A DNA stretch of 64,000 bases from Lysinibacillus sphaericus (GTDB lineage Bacteria > Bacillota > Bacilli > Bacillales_A > Planococcaceae): assembly GCF_002982115.1 (NCBI RefSeq), contig NZ_CP019980.1, positions 2,488,001 to 2,552,000 of the forward strand, read 5' to 3'. A program made the position numbers and the translations under genes. Positions within the stretch are counted from its first letter, which is position 1; every line of letters starts with the position of its first letter. Below the pieces are notes generated by a model. That model ran no database searches. It saw nothing but the letters and a program-made list of their open reading frames with translations, and was not told the DNA's origin. Shown in pieces: positions 34,654-46,023 of this stretch.

Positions 34654-35571
34654 ATGAAATTTCACTTGCAACAAGCTGTAAAGGCCGTTATTTTATGTGC
34701 TTTCTCTGTTATGATTTTCAATTTACATGCAACTGGTGAAATAACGAAATTAATTAACCCAAAATATGAGATGTTAAGTAAAACCGTAGCGATTATATTT
34801 TTAGTACTGTTTGTAGCCCAATTAAAAAGAATTTTCTCTTTTTCTAATCATCGCAATCATAACGAGTTATGCAAGTGTTGCGCACATAACTTAGTCAACC
34901 CACCGTTTAATTGGAAAAGAGTATTATCGTATCTCATTTTAGTTGTTCCATTGTTTACTGGATTTACATTGCCTACAAAATTTTTAGATGCATCCATCGC
35001 GCAAAAAAAAGGCGCGACGCTAATGATGACCAATCAATCTCAAGCCTCAAAAAAAGATGAAGTGGCAAGTCGTAACGAAGTCAATAACGATGGTTTGTTG
35101 GTAGATCATCCTATTGATCCAAAACTATTAGAAGAAAAACAGGAAATGTCAAAAAAAGAATACGACCTTTTAAAGCAACAACTGGCCCAAAATCCAATTG
35201 TCGAGATGACAAATTATATATTCTCAGTATATTACGAGGATATTAATAATAATTTATCACAATATCAAGGCAAAAAAATACGACTAAGTGGTTTTGTGTT
35301 AAAAGAAACTGATTTACTAGAAAATCAATTCGTCATTTCCCGATTTTTAATTACGCATTGTGTTGCTGATGCAAGCATTATTGGATTTCTAACTGAAATG
35401 CCCGAAGCTGCGAGCTTACAAGAAGATAGCTGGATTGAGGCTGAAGGCACAATTGATATTGGTTACTATAATGGTGTTGAACTCCCTATCATTCGAATCG
35501 AACAATGGAAAAACATACAGGAGCCTGCTGAACCGTATATCTATCCAATTGACATTCTCATTAGTATGTAA
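34654..35571 (+). CDS. ycgQ: TIGR03943/UPF0703 family protein (YcgQ-like)
   Basis: A 305-residue protein with N-terminal membrane segments (about residues 8-25 and 43-57, plus one near 90), a Cys/His cluster ELCKCCAHN and a soluble C-terminal domain (from about residue 180). ATG 34654 has AAGGAGG; the upstream frame is inside ycgR. It is the usual partner of the YcgR permease. Confidence 0.85.
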   Translation: MKFHLQQAVKAVILCAFSVMIFNLHATGEITKLINPKYEMLSKTVAIIFLVLFVAQLKRIFSFSNHRNHNELCKCCAHNLVNPPFNWKRVLSYLILVVPLFTGFTLPTKFLDASIAQKKGATLMMTNQSQASKKDEVASRNEVNNDGLLVDHPIDPKLLEEKQEMSKKEYDLLKQQLAQNPIVEMTNYIFSVYYEDINNNLSQYQGKKIRLSGFVLKETDLLENQFVISRFLITHCVADASIIGFLTEMPEAASLQEDSWIEAEGTIDIGYYNGVELPIIRIEQWKNIQEPAEPYIYPIDILISM

Positions 35572-35578
35572 AATAAAA

Positions 35579-35606
35579 AAAACCGACCTCCTAAGAGATC
35601 GGTTTT
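35579..35606. terminator. Bidirectional terminator between ycgQ and acnA
   Basis: 12-base arms (35579-35590 and 35595-35606), fully paired on the minus strand with a U-G wobble, with A and T runs on either side. Confidence 0.85.
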
Positions 35607-35616
35607 ACTAAAATAA

Positions 35617-38322
35617 TTATTCAGCAGCTTTCGCGCGAAGAACCATTTGTAGGATACCACCGTGACGGTAGTAGTCTACTTCTACTTCTGAGTCGAAACG
35701 AGCTAAAGCTTGGAAAGTTTTAACTGTACCGTCTTCAGATTTAGCAGTAACTGTTAAGATATCACGTGGTTTTACATTGTCAGTAATGTTTACAGAGATT
35801 TCTTCTTTACCAGTTAAACCTAGAGAATCAGCAGATTCGCCGTTTAAGTATTGTAAAGGAAGAACACCCATCATTACTAAGTTTGAACGGTGGATACGCT
35901 CGTAAGATTGTGCGATAACAGTTTTCACGCCAAGTAGGAATGTACCTTTCGCAGCCCAGTCACGAGAAGAACCCATACCATAGTCGTTACCAGCAAGTAC
36001 TACTAAGCCAGTACCTTGCTCTTGGTATTTCATACATGCATCATAGATGTACTCTACTTCGCCTGTTGGCCAGTAAGTAGTGAAACCACCTTCTGTACCA
36101 GGAGCTACTTGGTTACGGATACGGATGTTTGCAAATGTACCACGCATCATAACTTCGTGGTTACCACGACGAGAACCGTATGAGTTGAAGTCACGGATTG
36201 CAACACCGTTTTCGATTAAATATTTACCTGCAGGTGTATCTTTACCGATTGCACCAGCTGGAGAAATATGGTCAGTTGTAATTGAGTCACCGAACTTCGC
36301 CATAATGCGTAAGCCGTCTAAGCCTTTGATAGCTTCTGGCTCTTTTGCAAGACCTTGGAAGAATGGTGGGTTTTGGATGTAAGTTGATTTGTCATCAAAT
36401 GTGTATAGAGACTCAGTTGATGTTTCAATTGCATTCCATTTTTCGTTTGCTGTGAATACAGTTTCGTATTCTTTTTGGAATAATTCACGGTTAACTACAG
36501 TACCTAATACAGCGTTAACTTCTTCAGTTGAAGGCCAGATATCAGCGAAGAATACTTCGTTTCCATCTTTGTCTTTACCGAATGAATCTTTTTGTAGGTC
36601 GATATCCACAGTACCAGCAAGTGCGTAAGCTACAACAAGTGGTGGTGAAGCTAAGTAGTTCGCTTTTACAAGTGGGTGTACACGGCCTTCGAAGTTACGG
36701 TTACCAGAAAGAACAGACGTTACGAATAAGTCGTTCGCTTTGATAGCTTCTTCGATTTCAGGAAGTAATGGACCTGAGTTACCGATACATGTTGTACAAC
36801 CGTAACCTACAGTGTTGAAACCGATTTGGTCAAGGTATGTTTGTAAACCTGAATCTTCAAGGTAACCAGTTACAACTTTAGAACCTGGTGCTAAAGAAGT
36901 TTTCACCCATTTTGGTACAGTTAGACCTTTTTCTACAGCTTTTTTCGCAACTAAACCAGCAGCGATTAAAACGTATGGGTTAGATGTATTTGTACAAGAA
37001 GTGATAGCAGCGATTGCTACAGCACCTGTTGGAATTTCTACATCACCTTCAGCAAATTTAGCTACAGAAGTTTTTTCGAATTCATCTTCAGTTAAACCGA
37101 AACCTTGAGTTCCTTGTGGAGCCACTACTGCTTCTTTGTAACGAGAACGCATTTGAGATAGTGGAATTAAGTCTTGTGGACGTTTAGGACCAGAAAGGTT
37201 TGGTTCGATTTCAGCTAAGTTTACTTCTAATACGTCAGTATAAACTGGCTCTAATGCTGGATCAAAGAACATGTGGTTCGCTTTTAAGTAAGCTTCAACA
37301 ACCGCGATGTGCTCTTCGTCACGACCAGTTAAACGCATGTAGTTTAATGATTCTTCGTCAATAGCGAAGTAACCACAAGTAGCACCATATTCAGGAGCCA
37401 TGTTAGAGATTGTTGCACGGTCAGCTAGTGGTAATTTAGATACGCCAGGTCCGAAGAACTCAACGAATTTACCAACTACGCCACGTTGACGTAAAACTTG
37501 TGTTACTTTTAATGCTAAGTCAGTAGCAGTCGTTCCGTTTGGAAGATCACCAACTAATTTAACACCGATAACTTCTGGAATTGGGAAGTATGAAGGTTGG
37601 CCAAGCATACCAGCTTCAGCTTCGATACCACCAACACCCCATCCAAGAACGCCGATACCGTTGATCATTGTTGTATGTGAGTCAGTACCTACTACTGAGT
37701 CTGGGAATGTTTCGAATGTACCGTCAGCATTTTCGTTTACGTGTACAACTGGAGCTAAATACTCTAAGTTTACTTGGTGAACGATACCTGTTGCTGGAGG
37801 TACAGCACGGAAGTTATTGTAAGCAGTTTGAGCCCATTTTAAGAAGTTATAACGCTCAGCGTTACGTTCGAATTCAAGGTCCATGTTAGCTTGTAATGCA
37901 GATGCATTACCGTATTTGTCAACTTGTACTGAGTGGTCAATTACAAGGTCAACTGGAATAGCAGGGTTGATTTTGTTTGGATCTCCGCCCATTTCTTTCA
38001 TTGCTGAACGAAGAGATGCAAGGTCAACTACTACTGGTACACCAGTAAAGTCTTGTAATACTACGCGAGAAGGTTTGAATGGTACTTCAGCTTCTGGATC
38101 AGCACCGTTACCCCATTTTGCTAATTCGTTTACGTGCTCTTCTTTGATTACGTATGCATCATATTGACGTAAAACTGATTCTAATAATACTTTGATTGAG
38201 TAAGGAAGGTTTGAAACTTTTGCAACGCCAGCTTTTTCAATCGCAGCTAAGTCATAGTAATTGTAAGTTTTACCATTAACTTCGAATGATGCGCGGCTGT
38301 TGTGTAAATTACCTTGTGCCAT
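35617..38322 (-). CDS. acnA: Aconitate hydratase
   Basis: A 901-residue TCA-cycle enzyme that converts citrate to isocitrate through a 4Fe-4S cluster. Cluster cysteines are in [12 protein letters not shown] and [34 protein letters not shown] and [16 protein letters not shown] are further signatures. It has the length of the bacterial AcnA/IRP1 type, which can also bind RNA when apo. Codon use is strongly biased, as expected for a highly expressed gene. ATG 38322. I cannot define the promoter with confidence. Confidence 0.97.
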   Translation of the reverse strand: MAQGNLHNSRASFEVNGKTYNYYDLAAIEKAGVAKVSNLPYSIKVLLESVLRQYDAYVIKEEHVNELAKWGNGADPEAEVPFKPSRVVLQDFTGVPVVVDLASLRSAMKEMGGDPNKINPAIPVDLVIDHSVQVDKYGNASALQANMDLEFERNAERYNFLKWAQTAYNNFRAVPPATGIVHQVNLEYLAPVVHVNENADGTFETFPDSVVGTDSHTTMINGIGVLGWGVGGIEAEAGMLGQPSYFPIPEVIGVKLVGDLPNGTTATDLALKVTQVLRQRGVVGKFVEFFGPGVSKLPLADRATISNMAPEYGATCGYFAIDEESLNYMRLTGRDEEHIAVVEAYLKANHMFFDPALEPVYTDVLEVNLAEIEPNLSGPKRPQDLIPLSQMRSRYKEAVVAPQGTQGFGLTEDEFEKTSVAKFAEGDVEIPTGAVAIAAITSCTNTSNPYVLIAAGLVAKKAVEKGLTVPKWVKTSLAPGSKVVTGYLEDSGLQTYLDQIGFNTVGYGCTTCIGNSGPLLPEIEEAIKANDLFVTSVLSGNRNFEGRVHPLVKANYLASPPLVVAYALAGTVDIDLQKDSFGKDKDGNEVFFADIWPSTEEVNAVLGTVVNRELFQKEYETVFTANEKWNAIETSTESLYTFDDKSTYIQNPPFFQGLAKEPEAIKGLDGLRIMAKFGDSITTDHISPAGAIGKDTPAGKYLIENGVAIRDFNSYGSRRGNHEVMMRGTFANIRIRNQVAPGTEGGFTTYWPTGEVEYIYDACMKYQEQGTGLVVLAGNDYGMGSSRDWAAKGTFLLGVKTVIAQSYERIHRSNLVMMGVLPLQYLNGESADSLGLTGKEEISVNITDNVKPRDILTVTAKSEDGTVKTFQALARFDSEVEVDYYRHGGILQMVLRAKAAE

Positions 38323-38652
38323 TTGCGGATCCCCCTAAATATCTTTTTGAAAAGGCCTATGTAAAGCATCTTTTCTCCACCACCCATAATAACGTATTTA
38401 TATTCATAAGTAAATTACATTAATATTATCTTTTTCAATAAGTATTTCTTATGACAAGTGATGTCTTTTATTTATTTTACATGAATGAGCGAATTTGTGA
38501 CGAAAATGACATATTTCGGCCTGTTTTATTTTAGACATTTTTTAAAAAAATATGCACATTTAGTTTGCAACAATAATAAAATTAGTTGTTTACTATAAAA
38601 ATACAGGCATTGAACCCCCGAAGCACCAAATAATAAAGGAAAATCAATCCAT
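38323..38652. other. Intergenic region between acnA and the chemoreceptor gene
   Basis: About 330 AT-rich bases that should contain the acnA promoter. I see no gene and no clear CcpC or cre site. Confidence 0.5.
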
Positions 38653-40137
38653 TCAGTTCGATACAGTATCCTTTGTGACCAGAGACTTTAACGCCATACT
38701 AAGCTCTTGTATTTGATCGGTTGTACTAGTCATCATTTCAAGCATTTGATGTTCGTCCTCAACCGAAAGTAAAATGTCACTAGTAGAAGCAGCATTTTCC
38801 TCCGTCATCTCATTCAACTTTTCAATTTGTTCTTGAATTTTTTCAAATTGCAAAATGGCACTACTTAATTCATTCATACCACTTGTTAAATCCGTATTGG
38901 TTATAGCAAAGGTATCTTTTAAAACGTTAAAGAAATGGCTGACATCCTGCAACAGCAATTCACCATATTGTAGTGCTTGTTCTCCATCATTCGAACGTTG
39001 TTGAGCTTCCGTTGATTTTTCGAATATTGTTTTAGTTACATTTGTAATGCTAACCGTAATGGCCGCACTTTCTTCTGCCAATTTCCGTACCTCATCAGCA
39101 ACGACAGCAAATCCCTTTCCTTGTTCGCCTGCTCTAGCAGCTTCAATCGTGGCATTTAATGCAAGTAAGTTCGTCTGTTCTGCTATATGTTGGATACCTT
39201 TCAACAAGTTATCCACTGTGTGCAAACTTTGTTGCAATGCTTGGACGGTCTCGGCAGTTGAACCGATTGCATTGTTCATAACACTCATTTGAGCCATCGC
39301 CTCTTGCATTTTGCCCCACCCTGCTAATACTTCCTGTTGGAGATTACTAGATTTCGCTACCGTATCCTGTGATATGGAAAAGGTTTTATTAACAAATTGT
39401 ACGGATTCCTTCATTGTTCCGTGAATCATTTGTAAACTTGAGGCTTCCTGTTGAATACTAGCCGCGATATCTTCTGTGGCTTGTAATATTTGCTTACTTG
39501 ACCCCGAAATACTGTGCATAGTTTGTTGAAAACGTGTAATATGCTCATCTAGTCTATAGCTACTTTGTTCAATTTGATTGAAGGTCATCTGTAGTTGAGC
39601 GAGCGAAGCTTTTACTTCATTTTGCTGCGCCGCTGCATGTGTAATTAGCTCATTTCCCCATTTTGCCAGTAGAAAGAAAACAATCATAACGCCATTGGTA
39701 ATGGCTAATAATGTAATGAATACAATAATATCGTTGAAAGGTCCCAAGAGTGATTCCGATTTCACTATATATAAAATCACGAAGCTTACGTTTAGTATGA
39801 TCCCAAAAAAGATAATCAGTTCCTTTTTAAAGTACAACGCAATAATGGCAATTGTACAAAGCAAAATATAATGCTTGTTCAATGAAAAACTATCTAGTAA
39901 AAACAATGTGAAAACGATACTGGATGGGATCATGCCAAATATAAATCCTTTAATATATGTTTGGATAGGTAAAAAATAATTACATAAAGCGAAAGCAATT
40001 ACCGCCAGACCAATAAATAAGAACATAATTCCTTTTGTAAGTATCATTGGGCCACAAATAAGAATAGCTAAAATTGAAATGATGGCTAAATTAACACGAT
40101 GAACTTTCCGTGTATCATAGCGAATATTGACCTCCAT
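38653..40137 (-). CDS. Methyl-accepting chemotaxis protein with multi-pass membrane sensor
   Basis: A 494-residue receptor. The first 180 residues form about six membrane segments with almost no external loop. The C-terminal part is the signalling coiled coil with the hairpin tip [26 protein letters not shown]. There is no HAMP domain. It probably senses a membrane-related or internal signal, not a soluble external ligand. ATG 40137 follows GGGGGAG. Confidence 0.88.
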   Translation of the reverse strand: MEVNIRYDTRKVHRVNLAIISILAILICGPMILTKGIMFLFIGLAVIAFALCNYFLPIQTYIKGFIFGMIPSSIVFTLFLLDSFSLNKHYILLCTIAIIALYFKKELIIFFGIILNVSFVILYIVKSESLLGPFNDIIVFITLLAITNGVMIVFFLLAKWGNELITHAAAQQNEVKASLAQLQMTFNQIEQSSYRLDEHITRFQQTMHSISGSSKQILQATEDIAASIQQEASSLQMIHGTMKESVQFVNKTFSISQDTVAKSSNLQQEVLAGWGKMQEAMAQMSVMNNAIGSTAETVQALQQSLHTVDNLLKGIQHIAEQTNLLALNATIEAARAGEQGKGFAVVADEVRKLAEESAAITVSITNVTKTIFEKSTEAQQRSNDGEQALQYGELLLQDVSHFFNVLKDTFAITNTDLTSGMNELSSAILQFEKIQEQIEKLNEMTEENAASTSDILLSVEDEHQMLEMMTSTTDQIQELSMALKSLVTKDTVSN

Positions 40138-40274
40138 TATATTTCTCCCCCTAAAAAATGAATGGACATTCAGTTTGTTTTTCTATTATTATATAGTATA
40201 AACATTACTTTTTGTAGACAAAAAAGGTATTTTAGAGAGAATTTAGCTTTTTTAATCAGAAGGGAGATTTTTTA

Positions 40275-41237
40275 ATGGAGAGCGTACAAAAAATAGCACC
40301 AAACTTTTTTTGCATTGATACGCACGATTTGAATCGGAAGGAACGCACAAGCGCTTATTTACTTATCGATGAGAAAATTGCGTTGATTGAAACATCTGCA
40401 AGTCCTTCCGTGCCCTATATAATAGAAGGTTTAAATGAATTGCAAATTACACTAGATGATATTGACTATGTCATCGTTACACATATTCATTTAGATCATG
40501 CAGGCGGGGCTGGTCTTTTTCTTCAAAGTTGCCCGAAAGCAAAATTAGTCGTACATCCCCGTGGTGCTGGGCATATGGTTGACCCAACCCGCCTAATTGC
40601 AAGTGCAAAGGCTGTATATGGTGAAGAATTCCAACGCCTCTTTGACCCAATCGTACCGGTTGCGCCTGAACGGATTATGGAAGCTAGGCATGGCGATATT
40701 TTATCATTGGGCAATCATCAACTAACTTTTTACCATACAGAAGGTCATGCCAAGCATCACGTATCCATGCATTACTCTGCGACGAATGGAATGTTTGTAG
40801 GTGATACAACAGGTGTCTGTTATCCAGAGTTGGCCGATGAAGCAATTGATTTAATTATCCCTTCAACTTCCCCGAATCAGTATGATCCGGATACGATGGA
40901 GCAATCGATTCAATTATACGAAAAACTTAACGTTCAGGAATTGTATTTCGGTCATTACGGTGCTTATCAAAATCCAACAGAAGCCTATCGTCAAGTTCGT
41001 TACTGGACGCCGTTGTTTCTAGTTGAAGGAGAAAAGGCACTAGCTTCACCGGGTACTTTAGCACAGCAAGCTAAATTATTAGATACGAGATTACAAGCAC
41101 TATTACATCAATATCTACAGCGAAATGGTATTGCAGAAAGCCATCCCGTCTATCAAACACTTCCTTTTGATACAGCAGTATCAGCAATGGGCATTCTTGA
41201 TTATTTGCAAAAAAGCAAACCATCTACTAGCAAATAG
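40275..41237 (+). CDS. Metallo-beta-lactamase-fold hydrolase
   Basis: A 320-residue MBL-fold protein. The metal motif THIHLDHAGG gives His70, His72, Asp74 and His75; further ligands lie in TEGHAKHH and FVGDTTG. The C-terminal 80 residues form a helical extension. Glyoxalase II-like or lactonase-like activity is possible; the substrate is unknown. ATG 40275 follows AGAAGGGAG. Confidence 0.85.
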   Translation: MESVQKIAPNFFCIDTHDLNRKERTSAYLLIDEKIALIETSASPSVPYIIEGLNELQITLDDIDYVIVTHIHLDHAGGAGLFLQSCPKAKLVVHPRGAGHMVDPTRLIASAKAVYGEEFQRLFDPIVPVAPERIMEARHGDILSLGNHQLTFYHTEGHAKHHVSMHYSATNGMFVGDTTGVCYPELADEAIDLIIPSTSPNQYDPDTMEQSIQLYEKLNVQELYFGHYGAYQNPTEAYRQVRYWTPLFLVEGEKALASPGTLAQQAKLLDTRLQALLHQYLQRNGIAESHPVYQTLPFDTAVSAMGILDYLQKSKPSTSK

Positions 41238-41240
41238 ATA

Positions 41241-41294
41241 AAGAATCTGCTCATTTCTCACGATAACTTTGAGAAATGTTGCAGATTCTTTTAT
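41241..41294. terminator. Bidirectional terminator between the MBL and ligD genes
   Basis: AAGAATCTGC (41241-41250) pairs with GCAGATTCTT (41281-41290), and ATTTCTCA pairs with TGAGAAAT inside. T-rich on the plus side. Confidence 0.8.
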
Positions 41295-43126
41295 TGGTTA
41301 TTTAAATGCTGAAGCACTGCCTGAAAATCCTGTTCTTCCCCTATCGCTTGAAAATGGATCAATGGATTACCCACTCGTTTGATTCGCTCTATAACAGTAG
41401 GTATCGTAAATTGTTCCGGTGATAGTTTGTCGTTTACTTCATTCCAATGTAGAGGTGTTGCAACTAAGCCCATTTCGTTACCTCTGGTGGAAAACGGCGA
41501 TATAATGGTTTTCCCTTCCGCATGTTGCACATAATCTAAATACAATCTATCTTTGCGATTTTTCTTTAAACGTTCAATCGTATATAATTCGGGTTTTTGC
41601 TCACATAAAAAACGACAGACAAACTCTGTAAAAAGGCGAACTTGTTCATAAGAAAATGTATTGAATGGTAATGGAATATAAACTTGCAAACCTTTGCCAC
41701 CAGAAGTTTTAACAAAAGACTGTAGTTTAAAATAATCAAATATTTCTTTTAAGTGTAGTGCACCGCTTATGGCAAGTGAAAATGCGTCGACCGAAGGAGG
41801 ATCTAGGTCAAAAACAATCTCTGTAGGCTTTTCAGTGTCAATCGTTTGAAAAGGGATGTGAAATTCTAATGCAAGTTGGTTCCCTAACCACAACAGTGTT
41901 TCAAGATTATTGCATAGGATACTATGATGTTCGCTCATTCTTTCTGTTTCGACAAATGCAGGTAGATGTTCCGGACTGCTTTTTTGATAGAAACTCTCCC
42001 CTGGTACCCCATGAGGAAAACGAATTAACGTAATAGGTCGATTTCGTAAAAATGGCAGTATAAAAGGTGATACAAGCTGTAAATAGTACAAATAGTCCTC
42101 TTTTGTAATCGCGATAGCAGGCCACACCGGCTTGTTGGGATGCGTGACTGGCACACTATCCGGTATTGGCATAAGCTGGCGTTGCATAAGTTGCCAATTA
42201 CAGTACTGGTGTTCCATTTCTAATCGAAATGCATGAAAACGAGGTTCTCTTAACTTACTACCATCAAAGTCGATACATGCGATATCAATACAGATGGATG
42301 GTTCTAATTGCCATGTTTCGTTGTTTTGTTGCCCGTTTGCTTGAAAAAATGTAATAAGGGTATTTAACTCTTCCTTTTTCATCCCATGCCTAAAAACAAC
42401 CACTTCCGTTAGCACACCCTGTCGATGCACACAACCGTGAAAATATCCATTTCCTTTATCAAATTTGTTCACAATCACTGTGACAATTTTCCAATTCTTA
42501 ATTTTTAGCCAATGTGTTGACCGTACAGCCTCCTGCCATTTACTCGTCTTTTTCTTGGCAATAATACCTTCACCATTATAAATTTTGATGAAATGCCACA
42601 AAGTTTGGCTATCTTCAAAAACATCAATTGCTTGTAAACGATGGTTTTCTTCATATTTAATAGCAGTCGGTAGCTTTAACGATGTAAAAAGAGTGTTTAG
42701 TTGCTGTTTTCGCGTTTTTAAATAGCGATTCATTTGACTTTCCCCTTGATAGGAAAGTAAATCAAAAACAATATAATGACAAGGAAAGGATGTAGCATGT
42801 GCAGCAATCACTTCTTTTTTTTGCATTCTTCCCCGTTGTTGCACGATTGCAAATTCACTTTTATAGTTGTTGATTAAATACACTATTTCTCCGTCAAATA
42901 CTAACGGTAAAAATTCTTTGATCTGATTATAAAGACTTCTGCAATAATCAATAATTTCCGGAAACAAATGATTTAACACATTGCCATTTCTACTTTTCAA
43001 AATAGGCTCTTCATCAGTCCACTGTAATAGACAGCGGAATCCGTCATATTTCCCTTCGTAAAGCCAATCATCTCCTTTTGGCGGTTCATTTGCTTCTACT
43101 AATAACATTGGTTTAATCTTGTACAC
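41291..43126 (-). CDS. ligD: DNA ligase D (ligase plus primase-polymerase)
   Basis: A 611-residue NHEJ enzyme. The ATP-dependent ligase domain comes first (catalytic Lys26 in KYDGFR; later motifs VFDGEIV and EGIIAKK) and the archaeo-eukaryotic primase-type polymerase domain second (from about residue 320, with DLDPP and SFVKTSGGKGLQVYIPL). There is no 3'-phosphoesterase domain, as in other Bacillales. The start is GTG 43126; the ATG six codons later is possible. It is divergent from ku. Confidence 0.93.
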   Translation of the reverse strand: MYKIKPMLLVEANEPPKGDDWLYEGKYDGFRCLLQWTDEEPILKSRNGNVLNHLFPEIIDYCRSLYNQIKEFLPLVFDGEIVYLINNYKSEFAIVQQRGRMQKKEVIAAHATSFPCHYIVFDLLSYQGESQMNRYLKTRKQQLNTLFTSLKLPTAIKYEENHRLQAIDVFEDSQTLWHFIKIYNGEGIIAKKKTSKWQEAVRSTHWLKIKNWKIVTVIVNKFDKGNGYFHGCVHRQGVLTEVVVFRHGMKKEELNTLITFFQANGQQNNETWQLEPSICIDIACIDFDGSKLREPRFHAFRLEMEHQYCNWQLMQRQLMPIPDSVPVTHPNKPVWPAIAITKEDYLYYLQLVSPFILPFLRNRPITLIRFPHGVPGESFYQKSSPEHLPAFVETERMSEHHSILCNNLETLLWLGNQLALEFHIPFQTIDTEKPTEIVFDLDPPSVDAFSLAISGALHLKEIFDYFKLQSFVKTSGGKGLQVYIPLPFNTFSYEQVRLFTEFVCRFLCEQKPELYTIERLKKNRKDRLYLDYVQHAEGKTIISPFSTRGNEMGLVATPLHWNEVNDKLSPEQFTIPTVIERIKRVGNPLIHFQAIGEEQDFQAVLQHLNNQ

Positions 43127-43219
43127 CTACTTTCTTATTTTGTACTGTTGACACTATTTTTATTTAGCATACATAAAACACATCAAATTATTACATAGTA
43201 AGAAAAACGAGGTGACAAC
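43127..43219. promoter_or_regulatory. Divergent ligD/ku promoter region
   Basis: 93 bases shared by both genes. On the minus strand TGTAATA and TATGCTA are 17 bases apart, loosely resembling a SigG promoter (as known for B. subtilis ykoV/ykoU) or a SigA -10. This is suggestive only. Confidence 0.35.
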
Positions 43220-44038
43220 ATGCATACAGTTTGGAAAGGTAGCATTTCATTTGGTCTTGTCAACATACCAGTTAAACTACATGCTGCTACAGAAAATAAA
43301 GACATTAAATTACGACAACTTCATAAAGAATGCCATACACCTATTAGCTATAAGAAAGTATGTGAGGGTTGTAATCAAGAAGTAACAGAAGAGAATATTG
43401 TAAAGGCATATGAGTATGCAAAAAATAAGTTTGTCGTTCTAGATGAAGAAGAGCTAGAGAACTTGCGTAAAGAAAACGAAGATAAGGCTGTTGAAATTAT
43501 CGATTTTGTTAAATTAGGCGAAATTGACCCTATCTATTTTGAACGAACTTATTTCTTATCGCCTGATACTACAGGCAGTAAGGCATATGCCCTATTGCGA
43601 CAAACATTAGAAGAGTCAGGTAAAATTGGCGTTGCTAAAATTATTATTCGTTCGAAGGAACAGCTTGCGATTGTTCGTGTTTATCAAAATGCCCTCGTAA
43701 TGGAAACAATCCATTTTCCTGACGAAGTTCGTAGTGTGCAAGATGTTCCAAACATCCCAAGCGAGCCAACCATTGTTCAAAAAGAATTAGACGCTGCACT
43801 GATGCTAGTTGACCAGTTAACAACGGTATTTAATCCAGAAAAATATACAGATGACTATCGCAATGCTTTAATGGAACTTATCGAAGAAAAGAAAACGACA
43901 AATTCAGTATCTGCCAGTGATAAGCGTCCACTACCTGACAACGTTACTGATTTGATGTCAGCACTCCAAGCTTCTTTAGATAAAACAAAAAAACCTACAA
44001 CAAGAAAAAGAGCAACCAAAACGAAGAAAAATGCGTAA
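43220..44038 (+). CDS. ku: Ku protein of non-homologous end joining
   Basis: A 272-residue bacterial Ku that binds double-strand DNA ends as a homodimer and recruits LigD. The start MHTVWKGSISFGLVNIPVKL is the family signature; the core beta-barrel spans residues 1-230 and a Lys-rich tail follows (KKPTTRKRATKTKK), which helps DNA binding. AACGAGGTGA precedes the ATG. Confidence 0.95.
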   Translation: MHTVWKGSISFGLVNIPVKLHAATENKDIKLRQLHKECHTPISYKKVCEGCNQEVTEENIVKAYEYAKNKFVVLDEEELENLRKENEDKAVEIIDFVKLGEIDPIYFERTYFLSPDTTGSKAYALLRQTLEESGKIGVAKIIIRSKEQLAIVRVYQNALVMETIHFPDEVRSVQDVPNIPSEPTIVQKELDAALMLVDQLTTVFNPEKYTDDYRNALMELIEEKKTTNSVSASDKRPLPDNVTDLMSALQASLDKTKKPTTRKRATKTKKNA

Positions 44039-44062
44039 TGCGGAGCTCACCAACCATAGAAC

Positions 44063-44100
44063 AAAAGGCATCGAGAACTTATATACTCGATGCCTTTTTC
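44063..44100 (+). terminator. Terminator of ku
   Basis: 13-bp perfect arms (44063-44075 and 44086-44098) ending in TTTTTC. Confidence 0.9.
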
Positions 44101-44186
44101 TTGTGATATAGCTAACCCCCCACAAAAGGAAACGTATGTTTGTTCATCATGTTATAATTAGTATAAAAATTGATGGATGGTGTCTA

Positions 44187-45224
44187 ATGATCAAAGTAAA
44201 TATTGAGGAACGTATGAATCACTATCGTGTTCAAGGGTTAAGCCTTTTAGTAATTGAAAAGGGGCAAATTAGTCAAATAGAACATTATGGATATCTTATG
44301 GCAGGAACTAGGCAAAAAGTAAATGACCAATCTATTTTCAATGCCTGTTCTATAAGCAAATTTTTAACGAGCATGGTAGTAATGGTATTAGTAGAACAAG
44401 GCTATTTAGATTTAGATGAGGATGTCAATAACAAACTGAAATCGTGGAAGGTACCGGAAAATCAATATACGAAGCTAAAAAAAGTAACATTACGAAACTT
44501 ACTTTGTCATCAATCTGGCATTATAGATCCAGTGAATAGTTTTTCAACTTTAAACGCTGCTCATGCGAAACCGTCAATGGTAAATTTGTTAAATGGCACA
44601 ACACCTTACTGTCAAAGCCCTATAGAAGTAAGTGGTGAACCTTGGCATGCATTTCATTATTCGGATGCTGGTTTTTGTATTATACAGTTATTAATAGAAG
44701 ATGTAATGGCACAATCATTTGACTCGATTATAGAAGAGCATATATTTAAACCGTTAACTATGACACATAGCACATTTTCTACAACATTTGCATCATCAAA
44801 AGCACAATCTTTCGCTAGTGGTCACCACAAAAATGGAAAATCGGTGACAGATAACTACCTAATTTATCCTTACCCTGCGGCTTGTGGTTTATGGACATCC
44901 CCCGCTGATCTAGCTAAATTATTACTAGAGTTAATAAATGCTTTAAAGGGCTCTAGTAAAATCGGTATCTCTGCAAACCTAGTCAAAGAGCTAATTCAAC
45001 CACAAGGTGCTAAAGAATGGGCTGGTTTAGGTGTATTCCTTGAGGGCTCAGGACAAGAAGTAGAAATCTCCTCCCTTGGCTGGGGTATTGGGTTTCAATG
45101 TATGCTTGTATTATTTCCTTATATAGAAAAAGGAATGATTGTTATGACAAATACTGATTTAGGCGTTCATCAAATGCAAGGAATCATAGGTGAACTATAC
45201 AAATCACTTATCTCCTGTTCATAA
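44187..45224 (+). CDS. Beta-lactamase-family serine hydrolase
   Basis: A 345-residue class C beta-lactamase/esterase-like protein. The SxxK motif is SISK (Ser55, Lys58) and YSD takes the YxN position. No signal peptide is visible from ATG 44187, so it may be cytoplasmic. The frame is open upstream to 44136, but only this ATG has a (weak) GGATGGTG site. It may act as an esterase or peptidase; a true beta-lactamase is less likely. Confidence 0.8.
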   Translation: MIKVNIEERMNHYRVQGLSLLVIEKGQISQIEHYGYLMAGTRQKVNDQSIFNACSISKFLTSMVVMVLVEQGYLDLDEDVNNKLKSWKVPENQYTKLKKVTLRNLLCHQSGIIDPVNSFSTLNAAHAKPSMVNLLNGTTPYCQSPIEVSGEPWHAFHYSDAGFCIIQLLIEDVMAQSFDSIIEEHIFKPLTMTHSTFSTTFASSKAQSFASGHHKNGKSVTDNYLIYPYPAACGLWTSPADLAKLLLELINALKGSSKIGISANLVKELIQPQGAKEWAGLGVFLEGSGQEVEISSLGWGIGFQCMLVLFPYIEKGMIVMTNTDLGVHQMQGIIGELYKSLISCS

Positions 45225-45263
45225 AACGACGTTTTCCCCTACCAAATCCAAACAAAACTAAGC

Positions 45264-45312
45264 AACCAGTCGTTGGTATAATACCGACAACTGGTTGGAC
45301 AATGCTTTTTTG
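45264..45312 (+). terminator. Terminator of the serine hydrolase gene
   Basis: 16-base arms (45264-45279 and 45281-45296) with two imperfect pairs, followed a little later by TTTTTT. Confidence 0.55.
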
Positions 45313-45379
45313 ACCGCCTTTTAGATATATCTCTTTATTGCTAAAACTTACTTAAAAAACATATGCGACAGCCATAAAA

Positions 45380-45910
45380 TCAACTTTCTTGTTTTACTTG
45401 ATAATGCATTTGCACCATCTGTCCATAACATGTTGTCTTTATTAATTCTAGATTGATTTGCGGATTATCCTTTTTAAATAAGGCTATGCCAGAACCTAAT
45501 ATATGCGGGGTAATGGTAATAATGTATTCGTCAATTAGATTTTCTTTCATAAAAGCATCAAGAATCTCTGCTCCACCAACCATCCAAATATGTGCTCCTG
45601 ATTGTTTCTTTAACTGTTGGGTAAACGATACAACATTTTCATTCACAAATTCCACATCGTCATTTTTGTTCTTTGCTGATTTCGAGAAAACATAACATTT
45701 TTTATCAGAATATGGAAAAGCATCAGAGTGTTCCATCACATAATCATAGGTGCGTTTCCCCATTATGATGGTATCAATTGTTTGATACATATCCATGTAC
45801 CCATTATCCCCTTCCCCTTCTGATTCTAATAACCATTGTAAGTCATCATCCTCTTTCGCAATAAATCCATCTACACTAGTCGCAACAAATAAAACAATTT
45901 TTCTATTCAT
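45380..45910 (-). CDS. RibD C-terminal/dihydrofolate reductase-like protein
   Basis: A 176-residue protein with the DHFR-like fold of the RibD C-terminal family (YyaP/YwjB type): KIVLFVATSVDGFIAKEDDDLQWL at the start (split by convention), GKRTYDYV, and IWMVGGAEILDAF. It is probably an NADPH-dependent reductase of unknown substrate. ATG 45910 has AAGGAGA; the longer upstream frame lacks support. It is divergent from a WYL-type regulator. Confidence 0.85.
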   Translation of the reverse strand: MNRKIVLFVATSVDGFIAKEDDDLQWLLESEGEGDNGYMDMYQTIDTIIMGKRTYDYVMEHSDAFPYSDKKCYVFSKSAKNKNDDVEFVNENVVSFTQQLKKQSGAHIWMVGGAEILDAFMKENLIDEYIITITPHILGSGIALFKKDNPQINLELIKTTCYGQMVQMHYQVKQES

Positions 45911-46023
45911 TAGGTGGTCTCCTTTTCTCATGAGCGTTTTGCTTTTGATTAAATCATTAGCACAAACTATACTAAACAGTAAACATGACAAGTAATGGCA
46001 TGATTAAAAGAAAAGGTGAGAAT

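Noticed and set aside
36080-38167. Several long ORFs on the plus strand opposite acnA
   Set aside because: They are shadows of the highly biased aconitase codons, lack binding sites, and the minus-strand protein is certain.
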